From Anaerovibrio lipolyticus (GTDB lineage: Bacteria > Bacillota > Negativicutes > Selenomonadales > Selenomonadaceae), in contig NZ_JADYTY010000002.1 in assembly GCF_021531495.1 (NCBI RefSeq), positions 62,001 to 126,000 of the forward strand: 64,000 bases of DNA, written 5' to 3'. The notes under the pieces were generated by a model, which worked only from the letters and a program-made list of their open reading frames with translations, was not told the DNA's origin and ran no database searches. Shown piece after piece: positions 26,080-34,726 of this stretch (its first letter is position 1; each line of letters begins with the position of its first letter). The position numbers and the translations under genes were made by a program.

Positions 26080-28065
26080 TTATTTCAGCAGGTTGCTCAT
26101 GGTTTCAGCTACATTTTCCTTGGTGAAACCGAACTTCTTGAAGAGAAGCTCTGCTGGTGCGGAGGCACCGAAGCCCTTCATGGTTACGGTTGCACCATCC
26201 AGGCCTACATACTTGCCCCAACCGAAATCGGAAGCAGCCTCTACAGCTACACGAGCACGAACAGCCTTTGGCAATACCTGCTCCTTGTATTCATCAGACT
26301 GAGCCTCAAAGAGCTCCACACATGGCATGGATACTACTCGAACATCCTTACCCTGCTGAGCCAGAATTTCCTTGGCCTCCAAGGAGATACCAACCTCAGA
26401 ACCGGAAGCAATGATAATACCATCTGGAACATCCTTCTTGGCATCAGCAATTACATAACCGCCCTTGAGAGCGCCTTCCTTGCTGCTTGGGATAATAGCC
26501 AGATTCTGACGGGTGAGAGCCAAAGCTGTTGGGCAGGTAGTATCTGCTACAGCAGTGTACCAAGCAGCAGCAGTCTCTACAGCATCTGCTGGACGGAATA
26601 CCTGCAGATTTGGCAAGGCGCGAAGCATAGACAACTGCTCAATAGGTTCATGAGTTGGGCCATCCTCACCTACACCAATGGAATCGTGAGTCAGTACATA
26701 AGTGATAGGCAAGCCCATCAGAGCAGCCAGACGCATCATTGGCTTTACATAGTCAGAGAATACGAAGAAGGTTGCTACATAGGCAGTTACGCCGCCGTGA
26801 AGAGCCATACCGTTGCCGATAGCACCCATAGCCAGCTCACGGACACCGAAATGCATATTGCGGCCGCTTCTATCATCCTTGCTGAAGAAAGTCTCACCCT
26901 TCATCTCAGTCTTGTTGGATGGAGCCAGGTCAGCACTACCGCCCATAAGGCTAGGTACAATATCCTTCAACTTGTTAATGATATTGCCGGAGAGAGCACG
27001 GCTGGCAGTTGGCTTCTCAGCAGGTGCCCAGAAGGACTCATCATTCAGAACAGCCTTGATAGCTTCCTTGTCATAGAACTTGGCATGAAGAGCTGCATCC
27101 TCAGGGAACTTAGCCTGCCACTCAGCATACATAGCTTCCCACTTATCCTCAGCCTCCTGGCCCTTGGCAGCCTTAGCTGCATAGTCAGCATAAACCTCAT
27201 CAGGTACGGTGAATGGATCATAGGTCCAGCCCAGATTCTCCTTGGTAGCCTTCAGGTTCTCCTCACCCAGTGGCTCGCCGTGAGCGCTGGCAGAACCCTG
27301 CTTAGCAGGACAGCCATAACCAATCTGAGTGTGAACAGTAATAAAGGAAGGACGAGTCTTGTCTGCCTTAGCTTCCTCAATAGCCTTGCCAATAGCAACC
27401 AGATCAGTGCCATCTGCTACATCAATAGTCTGGAAACCAAAGGCCTCCATGCGCTTCTGAACATCCTCAGTGAAGGCAATATCAGTGGAACCCTCAATAG
27501 AAATACGATTGCTATCATAGATAATAATCAGCTTGGACAGACCAAGAGTACCTGCCAGAGAGAAGGCCTCGGAGGAAATACCCTCCATCATGCAGCCGTC
27601 ACCGCCCAGAGCAAAGGTATAATGATCATATACAGGATAGCCTGGCTTGTTGAACTTCTCAGCCAGATGTGCCTCAGCAATAGCCATACCTACAGCCATG
27701 CCCATACCAGCACCCAGAGGACCAGTAGTTGCCTCAACACCTATGGTATGACCATATTCAGGATGGCCAGGAGTCAGAGAATCCAGCTGACGGAAGTTCT
27801 TCAGATCCTCCATAGTCAGGCCATAGCCAAAGAGATGCAGCAGGGAATACAGCATAGCAGAACCATGACCGCCAGACAGGATGAAACGATCTCTGTTCAA
27901 CCACTTTGGATTCTTTGGATTGTGATTCATATGGTTGCCCCACAGCTCATAGGCAATTGGAGCACAGCCCATTGGCAGACCTGGATGACCGGACTTAGCC
28001 TTCTGAATCATTTCTGCTGCCAGAATACGGATAGCGTTTACACTGGTGTTTTCGATTTTGCTCAA
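26080..28065 (-). CDS. tkt: Transketolase
   Basis: Thiamine-diphosphate enzyme of the non-oxidative pentose phosphate pathway. 661 residues, normal family length. N-terminal ThDP domain: AKSGHPGLPMGCAPIAYEL (about 23), DRFILSGGHGSAMLYSLLH (about 63), and the cofactor motif GGDGCMMEGISSEAFSLAG (about 154, G-D-G...N-like). Pyrimidine domain: FGVRELAMGAIGNGMALHGG with the catalytic Glu (about 405), then THDSIGVGEDGPTHEPIEQL. C-terminal domain follows. TTG 28065 is chosen since GGAG is eight bases upstream; the GTG at 28074 abuts the ribosome site. It follows ridA by about 118 bases. Confidence 0.95.
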   Translation of the reverse strand: MSKIENTSVNAIRILAAEMIQKAKSGHPGLPMGCAPIAYELWGNHMNHNPKNPKWLNRDRFILSGGHGSAMLYSLLHLFGYGLTMEDLKNFRQLDSLTPGHPEYGHTIGVEATTGPLGAGMGMAVGMAIAEAHLAEKFNKPGYPVYDHYTFALGGDGCMMEGISSEAFSLAGTLGLSKLIIIYDSNRISIEGSTDIAFTEDVQKRMEAFGFQTIDVADGTDLVAIGKAIEEAKADKTRPSFITVHTQIGYGCPAKQGSASAHGEPLGEENLKATKENLGWTYDPFTVPDEVYADYAAKAAKGQEAEDKWEAMYAEWQAKFPEDAALHAKFYDKEAIKAVLNDESFWAPAEKPTASRALSGNIINKLKDIVPSLMGGSADLAPSNKTEMKGETFFSKDDRSGRNMHFGVRELAMGAIGNGMALHGGVTAYVATFFVFSDYVKPMMRLAALMGLPITYVLTHDSIGVGEDGPTHEPIEQLSMLRALPNLQVFRPADAVETAAAWYTAVADTTCPTALALTRQNLAIIPSSKEGALKGGYVIADAKKDVPDGIIIASGSEVGISLEAKEILAQQGKDVRVVSMPCVELFEAQSDEYKEQVLPKAVRARVAVEAASDFGWGKYVGLDGATVTMKGFGASAPAELLFKKFGFTKENVAETMSNLLK

Positions 28066-28183
28066 AGATAACACTCCTTCTCTTATATAGAAAATCCCTT
28101 AGGAACAGCTGCCCCAAAGCAATGGTTAATCCTTCCAGAATATTCTTGCCTCAGAGCTGCAAATCACAACAAAATATTAGATA

Positions 28184-28564
28184 TTATTTGGAAGCAATAA
28201 CATCAATCTCCACCAAAGCATCCTTTGGCAGCTTGCTTACCTCTACACATACACGAGCTGGGCAGTTTTCTGTAAAATACTGACCATAAATCTCGTTAAC
28301 AGTGCCAAAATCCTTGATATCTGCCAGATAAACAGTGGTCTTGACTACATCAGATAGCTGATAACCAGCAGCCTCCACAATACCCTTCAGATTGTTCAAC
28401 ACCTGAGTAGCCTGCTCCTTGATGCCGCCCTCCACCATAGCACCAGTAGCTGGTACCAGAGGAATCTGACCGGAAACAAACAGCATCCCGCCAGCAGTCT
28501 GAACAGCCTGAGAATATGGCCCAATAGCTCCTGGACCTTTATCTGTAGAAATAATCTTGTTCAT
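28184..28564 (-). CDS. ridA: RidA family enamine/imine deaminase
   Basis: Hydrolyses reactive 2-aminoacrylate-type enamines released by PLP enzymes. 126 residues, exact family size: IGPYSQAVQTAGGMLFVSGQ (14-33), LKGIVEAAGYQLSDVVKTTVY, and the signature near the end with the carboxylate-binding Arg in CPARVCVEVSKLPKDALVEI. The start is ATG 28564 with GGGAGG about 11 bases upstream; the frame extends to 28645 but that part overlaps a promoter, so it is not translated. Located upstream of tkt and possibly co-transcribed with it. Confidence 0.93.
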   Translation of the reverse strand: MNKIISTDKGPGAIGPYSQAVQTAGGMLFVSGQIPLVPATGAMVEGGIKEQATQVLNNLKGIVEAAGYQLSDVVKTTVYLADIKDFGTVNEIYGQYFTENCPARVCVEVSKLPKDALVEIDVIASK

Positions 28565-28612
28565 AAACAAAACAACCTCCCTTATACTATGCCTTGGCAT
28601 AATTACAGCTTT

Positions 28613-28641
28613 ATTATACATGCGTGCACGTGAACGCACAA
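28613..28641 (-). promoter_or_regulatory. ridA promoter with palindromic spacer
   Basis: TTGTGC (28636-28641) and a perfect TATAAT (28613-28618) are 17 bases apart on the minus strand. The spacer and -35 edge hold a 16-base imperfect palindrome, GCGTTCACGTGCACGC at 28622-28637 (14 of 16 positions symmetric), a good place for a repressor or activator. Its regulator is not known. Confidence 0.6.
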
Positions 28642-28695
28642 GCATTTCTCAAATCTTTTTTGCAATATTATTTTCTACCTGCTTACCATTATAAA

Positions 28696-28714
28696 GCTGT
28701 GCACCTGCACAAGC
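28696..28714 (-). terminator. Weak hairpin after aroH
   Basis: A seven-pair stem with one bulged T (GCT-t-GTGC / GCACAGC, four-base loop) begins about 20 bases after the aroH stop and is followed by only three T, then ATAAT. It might attenuate read-through toward ridA, but the short T run makes it doubtful. Confidence 0.3.
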
Positions 28715-28733
28715 AAGCAAAATCTTTGTATAA

Positions 28734-29096
28734 TCATGATTTCGCTAAATCCGGTCTAAGATTCTGTGCTCGTCCTCTATAGATATGCTTGATTTCTTTT
28801 TGCTTTTTATCTGTATCTACCAGAAGCAATACCCTGATACACATGGTCAAGGCTCCCTCCACATCCATCTGGCGGGCATCAAATAAAGGCACCATATCAA
28901 ACCCCGGCAGGGCTCTGGCTCCCTTGGCAGGAAAGGCTGCCGTTATATCCTCTGTGGCAGAAAAAATAGCCGCTCCAATATCCTCAGTGGCTATTTCATT
29001 AGCCTCCAGCATGGCAGTTACTACCTCCTGGGTAGCAGTTATAACAGCCTCAGCTGTATTTTCCTCAACAGTAATAGCTCCTCTGATTCCTCGCAA
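28734..29096 (-). CDS. aroH: Chorismate mutase, AroH type
   Basis: Converts chorismate to prephenate for Phe/Tyr synthesis. 120 residues, typical of the trimeric Bacillus AroH fold. The active-site residues are recognisable: RGIRGAITV with the catalytic Arg near residue 5, QMDVEGALTMCIRVLLL with the Glu/Arg pair (about 76-87), and IYRGRAQNLRPDL near the C-terminus. The start is TTG at 29094-29096, immediately after the TAG of the UbiB-like gene, with AGGA eight bases upstream. The tight join implies co-translation with that gene. Confidence 0.93.
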   Translation of the reverse strand: MRGIRGAITVEENTAEAVITATQEVVTAMLEANEIATEDIGAAIFSATEDITAAFPAKGARALPGFDMVPLFDARQMDVEGALTMCIRVLLLVDTDKKQKEIKHIYRGRAQNLRPDLAKS

Positions 29097-30728
29097 CTAC
29101 TTTTTCCTCCTGTCAGCTTTTATTATATTCCACAACAGCTTGCTGCACAACACCATAGCAGCCAAATAGCCCAACACTCCCAAAAGAGGTATTTCCATAA
29201 TCTTTGGTGTCATTTGGGTGGTGCAGATGGTGCTGGAGCCCAGCAAAAGGGCAGCACTGATAATAGCCATAATCATCTTGTTTATCATGGCATCCAACTG
29301 CCGCAATGGCTCCTGAGAACCCGTCATATCCAGATTTACCTTGGTCTGACCACTAAGAGTCATTTTCAAAATATCCGATATCTGCTCTGGCAGCTGCATG
29401 GATTTTTTTACCAGGGTATATCCCTCACGCTTGGCCTTGTTTATCTGATTACGCCAGCTAAAATCCTTTTCCAGACTGATACGCAGTCCCTGCCCGAAAA
29501 TCTCAGAGAAATTGACCTTGGGACAGCAACGAGTCATAACTCCTTCCATAATCAGCATACCTCTGCCAAACATGCTAAAACCATGCGGCACCGAGATATT
29601 GTTGCCCTGCAGTACTTTGAGAATCTGTCGTACCAGCTCACCTGCCTTGACGTGCTCAAAGTCCAAATCCCCATACTGGTTCATCAGCATGGCCACATCA
29701 TCATAAAGCTGGACATGATCTACCTTGCCTCTTGGCACGCCTAGAGCCAATATAGCTTCCTTCATCTCATAGACATCGCCAGTTACCAATGCCATAATGG
29801 CCTTGCGAAAGCTGGCTCTATCCTTGGCAGAAAGCCTGCCCATCATGCCCAGATCCAGCCAAAGGATTTTGCCATCCTTTACCCAGATATTGCCGGGGTG
29901 AGGATCTGCATGAAAAAAACCGTCCTCCACAATCTGCTTTACATAGTTGACGCCTAACAGCTTGCCTATCCGCTCCATATCTACCCCAGCCTCAGCTAAG
30001 GCATCTGCATCATCCAAGGGAATGCCATCCATGCATTCCATAACCAGAATACGAGGGGTGGTTAGCTGCCTATCCACTTTGGGACAAAGTATATTTTCAT
30101 CATCCTTATTGAGATGGGCAAATTCCTCAATGTGGTCAGCCTCCAGAATAAAGTCAATCTCCTGCTTGGCAACCTCCCACATTTCGTCTACAATGCTTTC
30201 GAAGTCCACAACACTTTCTGAATCATGAACTACATTTACCACAGAAACAGCCTTTTTCAGCAGACTGATGTCCTTGGCCATAACATCGTAGATACCAGGC
30301 CGCTGTACCTTGACAACCACCCTGCTGCCATCCAGCAGCACCGCTCTATGAACCTGAGCTATGGAGGCTGAGCCCATAGCTTCAGAATCTATATAGGAAA
30401 AAATCTGATCCCAGTTCTGCTGATACTCCCTATTGATAATCTCCTTGACCACAGAAAATTCCATAGGGCGCACATCAGATTGAAGCTTGGTAAGCTCATT
30501 CCGATATTCTGTAGGCAAAAAATCAGGACGCATACTGATAATCTGTCCCAGCTTCACGAAGGTCGGGCCCAAATCTTCCAATACCTGTCTAACCTTGACT
30601 GGGGTAATTCCCTGCAGCAGTTCCCGCTGTCGAAGAACATTGATAATCTCCTTAAGCCGTCCTGCTGAGGACATTTCCGCTGCGTCAGAGCTATTATCTT
30701 CATTTTTATTCCATAGCCTGTACAGCAT
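29097..30728 (-). CDS. ubiB: ABC1/UbiB-like atypical kinase
   Basis: 543 residues of the ABC1/ADCK/UbiB family. Landmarks: the family KxGQ motif in [17 protein letters not shown] (about residue 54), the alanine/serine-rich nucleotide loop [16 protein letters not shown] (about 117), VVVKVQRPG with the catalytic lysine, [10 protein letters not shown], and [13 protein letters not shown] plus [11 protein letters not shown] as the kinase HxD/DFG equivalents. Two hydrophobic helices at residues 493-540 anchor it to the membrane. In aerobes such proteins support ubiquinone synthesis; in an anaerobe a role with menaquinone or lipid is only a guess. It lies between map and aroH in one transcript. Confidence 0.9.
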   Translation of the reverse strand: MLYRLWNKNEDNSSDAAEMSSAGRLKEIINVLRQRELLQGITPVKVRQVLEDLGPTFVKLGQIISMRPDFLPTEYRNELTKLQSDVRPMEFSVVKEIINREYQQNWDQIFSYIDSEAMGSASIAQVHRAVLLDGSRVVVKVQRPGIYDVMAKDISLLKKAVSVVNVVHDSESVVDFESIVDEMWEVAKQEIDFILEADHIEEFAHLNKDDENILCPKVDRQLTTPRILVMECMDGIPLDDADALAEAGVDMERIGKLLGVNYVKQIVEDGFFHADPHPGNIWVKDGKILWLDLGMMGRLSAKDRASFRKAIMALVTGDVYEMKEAILALGVPRGKVDHVQLYDDVAMLMNQYGDLDFEHVKAGELVRQILKVLQGNNISVPHGFSMFGRGMLIMEGVMTRCCPKVNFSEIFGQGLRISLEKDFSWRNQINKAKREGYTLVKKSMQLPEQISDILKMTLSGQTKVNLDMTGSQEPLRQLDAMINKMIMAIISAALLLGSSTICTTQMTPKIMEIPLLGVLGYLAAMVLCSKLLWNIIKADRRKK

Positions 30729-30752
30729 AATATCTCCCCTTAACAGCTGCTA

Positions 30753-31625
30753 TCAGCTGGACAATACCTCTACACCTGTCTCGGTAACGTAGATTGTTTT
30801 TTCCCACTGAGCTGACAAGGAATGATCCTTGGTGCGAACTGTCCAGCCATCCTTTTTGTCTACTGTTACCTTGAAACGGCCTGCATTAATCATTGGCTCC
30901 ACGGTGAATACCATGCCTGGCACAATCAGCATGCCAGTGCCTGGCATACCTACATGGGCAATATATGGATCCTCATGGAAGTCCTTGCCTACGCCGTGGC
31001 CGCCTAGCTCTGTAACTACGGAGCAGCCGTTGGCCTTGGCATGAGCATTAACTGCCGCACCAATATCTCCCACATAGCCCCAAGGATGAACTGCCTCGAT
31101 GCCTACCAGCATACATTCCTTGGCAATCTCCACCAAGCGCTGTGCCTCTGGTGCCACCTTGCCTACTGTGTACATTCTGGAGGCATCTGCATAATAGCCA
31201 TCCAAAATAGTTGTAATATCTATATTGAGAATATCTCCCTCTTTGAGAATGGTTTTCTTGGATGGAATACCATGACAAACCACATCATTTAGAGATATAC
31301 AAATGCTCTTGGGGAAGCCCTCATAGTTCAGACAGGCTGGAATAGCACCGTTGCCTTCAATAAATTTCCGGACTGCTGTGTCAATGGATTCGGTATCAAT
31401 ACCCTCCCGCACCATACTGCCAGCCAGGTCAAGGGCTGCGTCGTTAATAACACCAGCCTTGCGGATACCTTCAATATCTGCAGCATTTTTGATAATCTTA
31501 TGAGGTGGTCGAACCTGTCCTTTGAAAAAATCAAATTTCATCCCATCCAGCTTTTCATCAAAGGCCAAATGACATTTTTTGTACTTCAGGCCGCTGCCAC
31601 ACCAGCATAAATCATTTCTATTCAT
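30753..31625 (-). CDS. map: Methionine aminopeptidase with N-terminal SEC-C motif
   Basis: Removes the initiator methionine. 290 residues: residues 1-25 are an SEC-C zinc motif ([18 protein letters not shown]), joined to a type I MetAP domain from about residue 43. Metal ligands are in [19 protein letters not shown] (Asp, about 138 and 149), [13 protein letters not shown] (His, about 212), FTVEPMIN (Glu, about 245) and [14 protein letters not shown] (Glu). The zinc extension is found in a subset of bacterial MetAPs and may help ribosome contact. It heads the map-ubiB-aroH transcript; the gap to ubiB is 24 bases. Confidence 0.95.
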   Translation of the reverse strand: MNRNDLCWCGSGLKYKKCHLAFDEKLDGMKFDFFKGQVRPPHKIIKNAADIEGIRKAGVINDAALDLAGSMVREGIDTESIDTAVRKFIEGNGAIPACLNYEGFPKSICISLNDVVCHGIPSKKTILKEGDILNIDITTILDGYYADASRMYTVGKVAPEAQRLVEIAKECMLVGIEAVHPWGYVGDIGAAVNAHAKANGCSVVTELGGHGVGKDFHEDPYIAHVGMPGTGMLIVPGMVFTVEPMINAGRFKVTVDKKDGWTVRTKDHSLSAQWEKTIYVTETGVEVLSS

Positions 31626-31755
31626 ACAATAAATAGCTTCCTTTCAATTACACTCTCTAGAGGGACATATACTGTCCTTCTAGCAACTGCTACCAGAGAA
31701 GATTGTCAACTTTTGTTAATATCGCATCTTCGCTATAAATAACAGTACATATATA

Positions 31756-31783
31756 ATTATAAGGAAATTTGCAAAATAGTCCA
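31756..31783 (-). promoter_or_regulatory. Candidate map promoter
   Basis: TGGACT (31778-31783) and TATAAT (31756-31761), 16 bases apart, would start transcription near 31749. The leader of about 125 bases has two short hairpins (GTAGCAGTTGCTA near 31682-31694 and GGACAGTATATGTCC at 31662-31676). The -35 is only partly consensus. Together with the next promoter this accounts for the 321-base gap between map and the plus-strand gene. Confidence 0.45.
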
Positions 31784-31889
31784 CCCTTATTTTAAGGTTA
31801 TTATCTATTTTTCTAAAGTCTACCCATCTGTATATTATAACAAAACATATGTATCTATAACAATCATGAGAAAGCTTTTTAGTATATTC

Positions 31890-31918
31890 TTGACTATACA
31901 TACTTCTCGGGTTACAAT
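31890..31918 (+). promoter_or_regulatory. Promoter of the polysaccharide deacetylase gene
   Basis: TTGACT (31890-31895) and TACAAT (31913-31918), 17 bases apart, place the start of transcription near 31925. This rules out in-frame starts at 31866 and 31917 and points to the ATG at 31947. Confidence 0.7.
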
Positions 31919-31946
31919 GAAAAGAAAAATCAAAGGTCGTGTTATT

Positions 31947-32792
31947 ATGTTACCAACGCTAAGACAGCGTTGTCTGGTTGTTCTTTATCTAGTGATAGCA
32001 GTGATTTTCACTAGCTTTCTTTCCTTTGTCAGAGATGCATCTACTGGTATTCCTGTGCTGAACTATCATCAGATTAATGATAGGGATCACAATGCCCTGA
32101 CTGTACCTGTCAGTGAGTTCGAACGGGAAATGGCCTACCTAAAGGCTGAGGGCTATACCTCCATTACACCGGAGCAGCTGTCCAACCATTTGAAATACGG
32201 CAGTCCCTTGCCGCCCAAGCCTGTGATGATTACCTTTGATGACGGTTATCGGGATAATTACACCAATGCCTTCCCTATATTAAAGAAGTATGGTTTTACG
32301 GCTTCTATTTTCCTTATATCTGATTTTATGGATCGCTTTGAGAATTATCTTACATGGGAGCAGGTACAGGAAATGAGCGAAGCTGGCATAAATATGGAGA
32401 GCCACACCCTCAGCCATGTGGAGCTGGCTGGACTGCCTCACGATGAGCTGTACAATCAGCTAATGGGGGGCAAGCTGGCTACTGAGTGGAAAACCTTAAA
32501 GTTTGTCAAATATATGGCTTATCCATGCGGTACTATGGATGAGGCTTCTATGGCAGCCGTAAAGGACTGTGGCTATGATGGTGGTTTTACCGTTCGTTAT
32601 GATTTGGTTCATTCCTGGGATGATCCATACGAAATACCTCGTGTGCCTATCTTTGGCAATTTCGAAGGTTCCTTTATGAGATTTAAGCTGCGACTTCATG
32701 GTGCCCCATTATTTGGACGTCTGGAGCGACTTAGAAAATATCTTTTGAATAACGGGCATAGCACCTTGGCTACCCTGTTTTATCTACCATAG
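31947..32792 (+). CDS. Membrane-anchored polysaccharide deacetylase (NodB domain)
   Basis: 281 residues. One hydrophobic helix (about residues 9-29) anchors the protein, followed by a NodB homology domain facing outward. Motif 1 is MITFDDGYRDNY (about 93) with the catalytic/metal Asp pair, motif 2 is ESHTLSHVELAGL with the H-x3-H metal site (about 145), and motif 3 is MAYPCGTMDE. It probably removes acetyl groups from an envelope glycan such as peptidoglycan or a beta-1,6-GlcNAc polymer. The start follows AAAGG by ten bases and the promoter described above. It and the next gene are the only plus-strand genes in the window. Confidence 0.87.
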   Translation: MLPTLRQRCLVVLYLVIAVIFTSFLSFVRDASTGIPVLNYHQINDRDHNALTVPVSEFEREMAYLKAEGYTSITPEQLSNHLKYGSPLPPKPVMITFDDGYRDNYTNAFPILKKYGFTASIFLISDFMDRFENYLTWEQVQEMSEAGINMESHTLSHVELAGLPHDELYNQLMGGKLATEWKTLKFVKYMAYPCGTMDEASMAAVKDCGYDGGFTVRYDLVHSWDDPYEIPRVPIFGNFEGSFMRFKLRLHGAPLFGRLERLRKYLLNNGHSTLATLFYLP

Positions 32793-32840
32793 AAAATATA
32801 TTAACGATATTAATACCACATTTTTACAGAGGTGATATTT

Positions 32841-33233
32841 TTGCTTTTTTATGTTGGTTTTATGTTATTCATGGCTATAACCTTTTATATGGCTATGAAG
32901 CGAATTATGCGTCGTGACAATTATATTAACAGCTTGATTAAGGCCTTTCTGGAGGAAGGCACTTTATCCAAAAAGGAGCTGTTGGACAAAATGTATGATT
33001 ACGGCTGTCAGGATTTCCGCCTAAAGCGGATTATTGAAAAATATCATGCTACCCGACAGGACTACGAGGATATTTTTGATAAACTGTTCCACTGGGCAAA
33101 CTTCCGCAAACGCCGCCGTTATATCCCTATCAACTCATTTTTCTTTGTCAGCTCCCTGGAAACAATCCTAAAGCATAAGGATATAGACAGCAAAAAACTA
33201 ACACAAAAAATGATGAACCATTTCCATTTTTAA
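32841..33233 (+). CDS. Small membrane-anchored protein of unknown function
   Basis: 130 residues starting at a TTG, eight bases after AGAGG; the frame also contains GTG at 32832 but that overlaps the ribosome site. Residues 1-18 are a hydrophobic helix (LFYVGFMLFMAITFYMAM), then a basic stretch KRIMRRDN and a soluble helical region with many Lys, Asp and Tyr (SLIKAFLEEGTLSKKELLDKM, split by GTL; LKRIIEKYHATRQDYEDIFD). The Leu/Lys pattern hints at a winged-helix-like or helical bundle domain, but no family is recognised. It follows the deacetylase by 48 bases and ends just before a strong terminator, so the two share a transcript. Confidence 0.7.
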   Translation: MLFYVGFMLFMAITFYMAMKRIMRRDNYINSLIKAFLEEGTLSKKELLDKMYDYGCQDFRLKRIIEKYHATRQDYEDIFDKLFHWANFRKRRRYIPINSFFFVSSLETILKHKDIDSKKLTQKMMNHFHF

Positions 33234-33238
33234 GTAAA

Positions 33239-33274
33239 AAAATCCGCTATTCATGCGCATGAATAGCGGATTTT
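33239..33274 (+). terminator. Bidirectional intrinsic terminator
   Basis: A perfect 36-base palindrome (AAAATCCGCTATTCATG and its complement around CGCG-type centre ATGCGCAT) with A and T runs on the two ends. It starts five bases after the stop of the small membrane protein, and its flanking A tract also lets it act on the opposite strand. Confidence 0.88.
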
Positions 33275-33330
33275 ATATACATAGGATATTAGACCTGTTT
33301 ATAAAAATAACTGGTATAAAAAAGCACAAG

Positions 33331-33363
33331 AAAAAAACGGCATATTATTTTGCTAATATACCG
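33331..33363 (-). terminator. Intrinsic terminator of tRNA-Ala
   Basis: On the minus strand CGGTATATTA pairs with TAATATGCCG (one G-U pair, loop GCAAAA), followed by seven T. It begins 27 bases after the tRNA 3' end. Confidence 0.8.
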
Positions 33364-33389
33364 CCTAAAGCCTTATTCTATCTAGGTTT

Positions 33390-33465
<76 letters not shown>

Positions 33466-33478
33466 ATGCACAATTGAT

Positions 33479-33507
33479 ATTATACGTGATATGTACTTAT
33501 GTGTCAA
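33479..33507 (-). promoter_or_regulatory. Consensus promoter of tRNA-Ala
   Basis: TTGACA (33502-33507) and TATAAT (33479-33484) are both perfect and 17 bases apart, the strongest promoter seen in the window. The -10 ends 13 bases before the tRNA 5' end. Confidence 0.88.
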
Positions 33508-33566
33508 GAAAATTTATTGATATTTTCTATAACTTCCTGTAAAAATTTTCTTTAGACAGGAAATTT

Positions 33567-34331
33567 CTACTTATGTTTTTCCTGCAGCTGTTTGATTAAA
33601 TGCACAGCCCCTATGCCCAAACCTGTAGCCTTGGCTATTTCCTCCAGTTCATAGCCATCAGCCAGCATATCCCTAGCGGCCTTGGTAGCAACCTCTGTAT
33701 CCAGGCCTTGACCTTCATCAGTATAAGGCAATTGTTCACCCTTACCAGCATTGCTTACAGTCTGAGCAACATTGGCATTACCTCCCGCGCTAACTAGACC
33801 ATCCAGATTGCCAGTCTGAATATCCACTGCCTGCTGCAGAGCATCAGACTGCTGTACTGACTGCATGGTATTGGACTGAGCCTCATACTGTGCCTCCAGC
33901 TTCATAGAGGCCTCACGAATATACTCCCAGGCCTTTTCATCTGAAGGAGTCATGTCATAGCTATCCTCAATATTATTAGCGGTCGCTGTTTCCCTGCCAG
34001 TATATACAGCAGCTGGAGTCTTTTCCTCCATATCAAGGTTTGTAGCTGACATTTTAACATCCATGTTGCCCATAGACTGCAGCATATCAATTTTTTGCTG
34101 CAAAAGCTCAGCCTTATAGTCAGCCTCCCTAAGCATACGCTCCAAGCGATCCACATGCTCTGTCATGCGATTAATAATCTCATCGGCTGATTGCTCCAGC
34201 TCATATCTGAGTCTGCCTGTGGCCGCCTCCAATACTTCGGGATCATCCTCGCTTTTATTCAAATGCTGTCTAGCCAGCAGTACAATAACTGCCCCCAGAA
34301 TAATAATAAACCCCAATATCTCTGTGGTCAT
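33567..34331 (-). CDS. Membrane-anchored protein of flagellar locus with C-terminal HTH-like end (DUF6115-like)
   Basis: 254 residues. An N-terminal hydrophobic helix (ILGFIIILGAVIVLLA) is followed by a helical, probably coiled-coil region with ADEIINRMTEHVDRLERML and AELLQQKIDMLQSM (residues 45-85), a low-complexity Gln/Asn/Thr-rich middle, and a C-terminal segment AARDMLADGYELEEIAKATG then LGIGAVHLIKQL, which looks like a small helix-turn-helix. Genes of this shape end many Firmicutes flagellar operons (DUF6115 type), with no fixed function. ATG 34331 follows GGAG by six bases. It closes the che-fliA-fapA transcript. Confidence 0.7.
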   Translation of the reverse strand: MTTEILGFIIILGAVIVLLARQHLNKSEDDPEVLEAATGRLRYELEQSADEIINRMTEHVDRLERMLREADYKAELLQQKIDMLQSMGNMDVKMSATNLDMEEKTPAAVYTGRETATANNIEDSYDMTPSDEKAWEYIREASMKLEAQYEAQSNTMQSVQQSDALQQAVDIQTGNLDGLVSAGGNANVAQTVSNAGKGEQLPYTDEGQGLDTEVATKAARDMLADGYELEEIAKATGLGIGAVHLIKQLQEKHK

Positions 34332-34355
34332 GCGCAACTCCATCCTGATAACAAA

Positions 34356-34703
34356 TTAGCAGCTTATGTCTATACTGCGTCCTCTATATTGGTCCACAGC
34401 CATAGGCGGTTCCTCTGGAGCTTCCAAGGCTTCCTGCTCCTCCATAATCTCCTTAGGAGATTTGCGACGACCTCTAGCCTGCTGTCTACGGCCCTGCTTT
34501 CGGTCTGGATTATCCTTAATTTTCTCTCCCTCAGCCTCATCCTTGGTACGTACCTGGTTCTGCTGACGCTCAATAAGCTTTTTGTGCTGTTCCGCCTTAA
34601 AATCCTGCTGCAAAGCAGCCTGCTGATTAAGATTGTGCTGTATTTCCCCCACATCATTGGCATGTGGGACAGCCATACGCATATTCATTGGTGCAAAATC
34701 CAT
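34356..34703 (-). CDS. Small charged protein of flagellar locus, unknown
   Basis: 115 residues, no membrane segment. It is dominated by Gln, Lys, Arg and Glu: DFKAEQHKKLIERQQNQVRT, then KQGRRQQARGRRKSP and a Glu/Pro-rich tail. It is probably helical in the middle and disordered at the ends. The ATG at 34703 has GAGG nine bases upstream. It lies between fapA (gap 23 bases) and the DUF6115-like gene. Proteins like this occur after fapA in related genomes, but no function is known to me. Confidence 0.6.
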   Translation of the reverse strand: MDFAPMNMRMAVPHANDVGEIQHNLNQQAALQQDFKAEQHKKLIERQQNQVRTKDEAEGEKIKDNPDRKQGRRQQARGRRKSPKEIMEEQEALEAPEEPPMAVDQYRGRSIDISC

Positions 34704-34726
34704 AAGTCTTCGCCTCAAATCTTAAA

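Noticed and set aside
26650-28071. 473-codon plus-strand open frame opposite tkt
   Set aside because: Shadow of the strongly biased tkt codons; transketolase motifs on the other strand are complete.
31681-31709. Perfect TTGACA (31704-31709, minus strand) upstream of map
   Set aside because: No acceptable -10 at 16-18 bases; the box at 31756-31783 fits better.
33535-33562. Possible terminator after the last flagellar-cluster gene (TTCCTGT/ACAGGAA)
   Set aside because: Fifteen-base loop and no T run after the stem.
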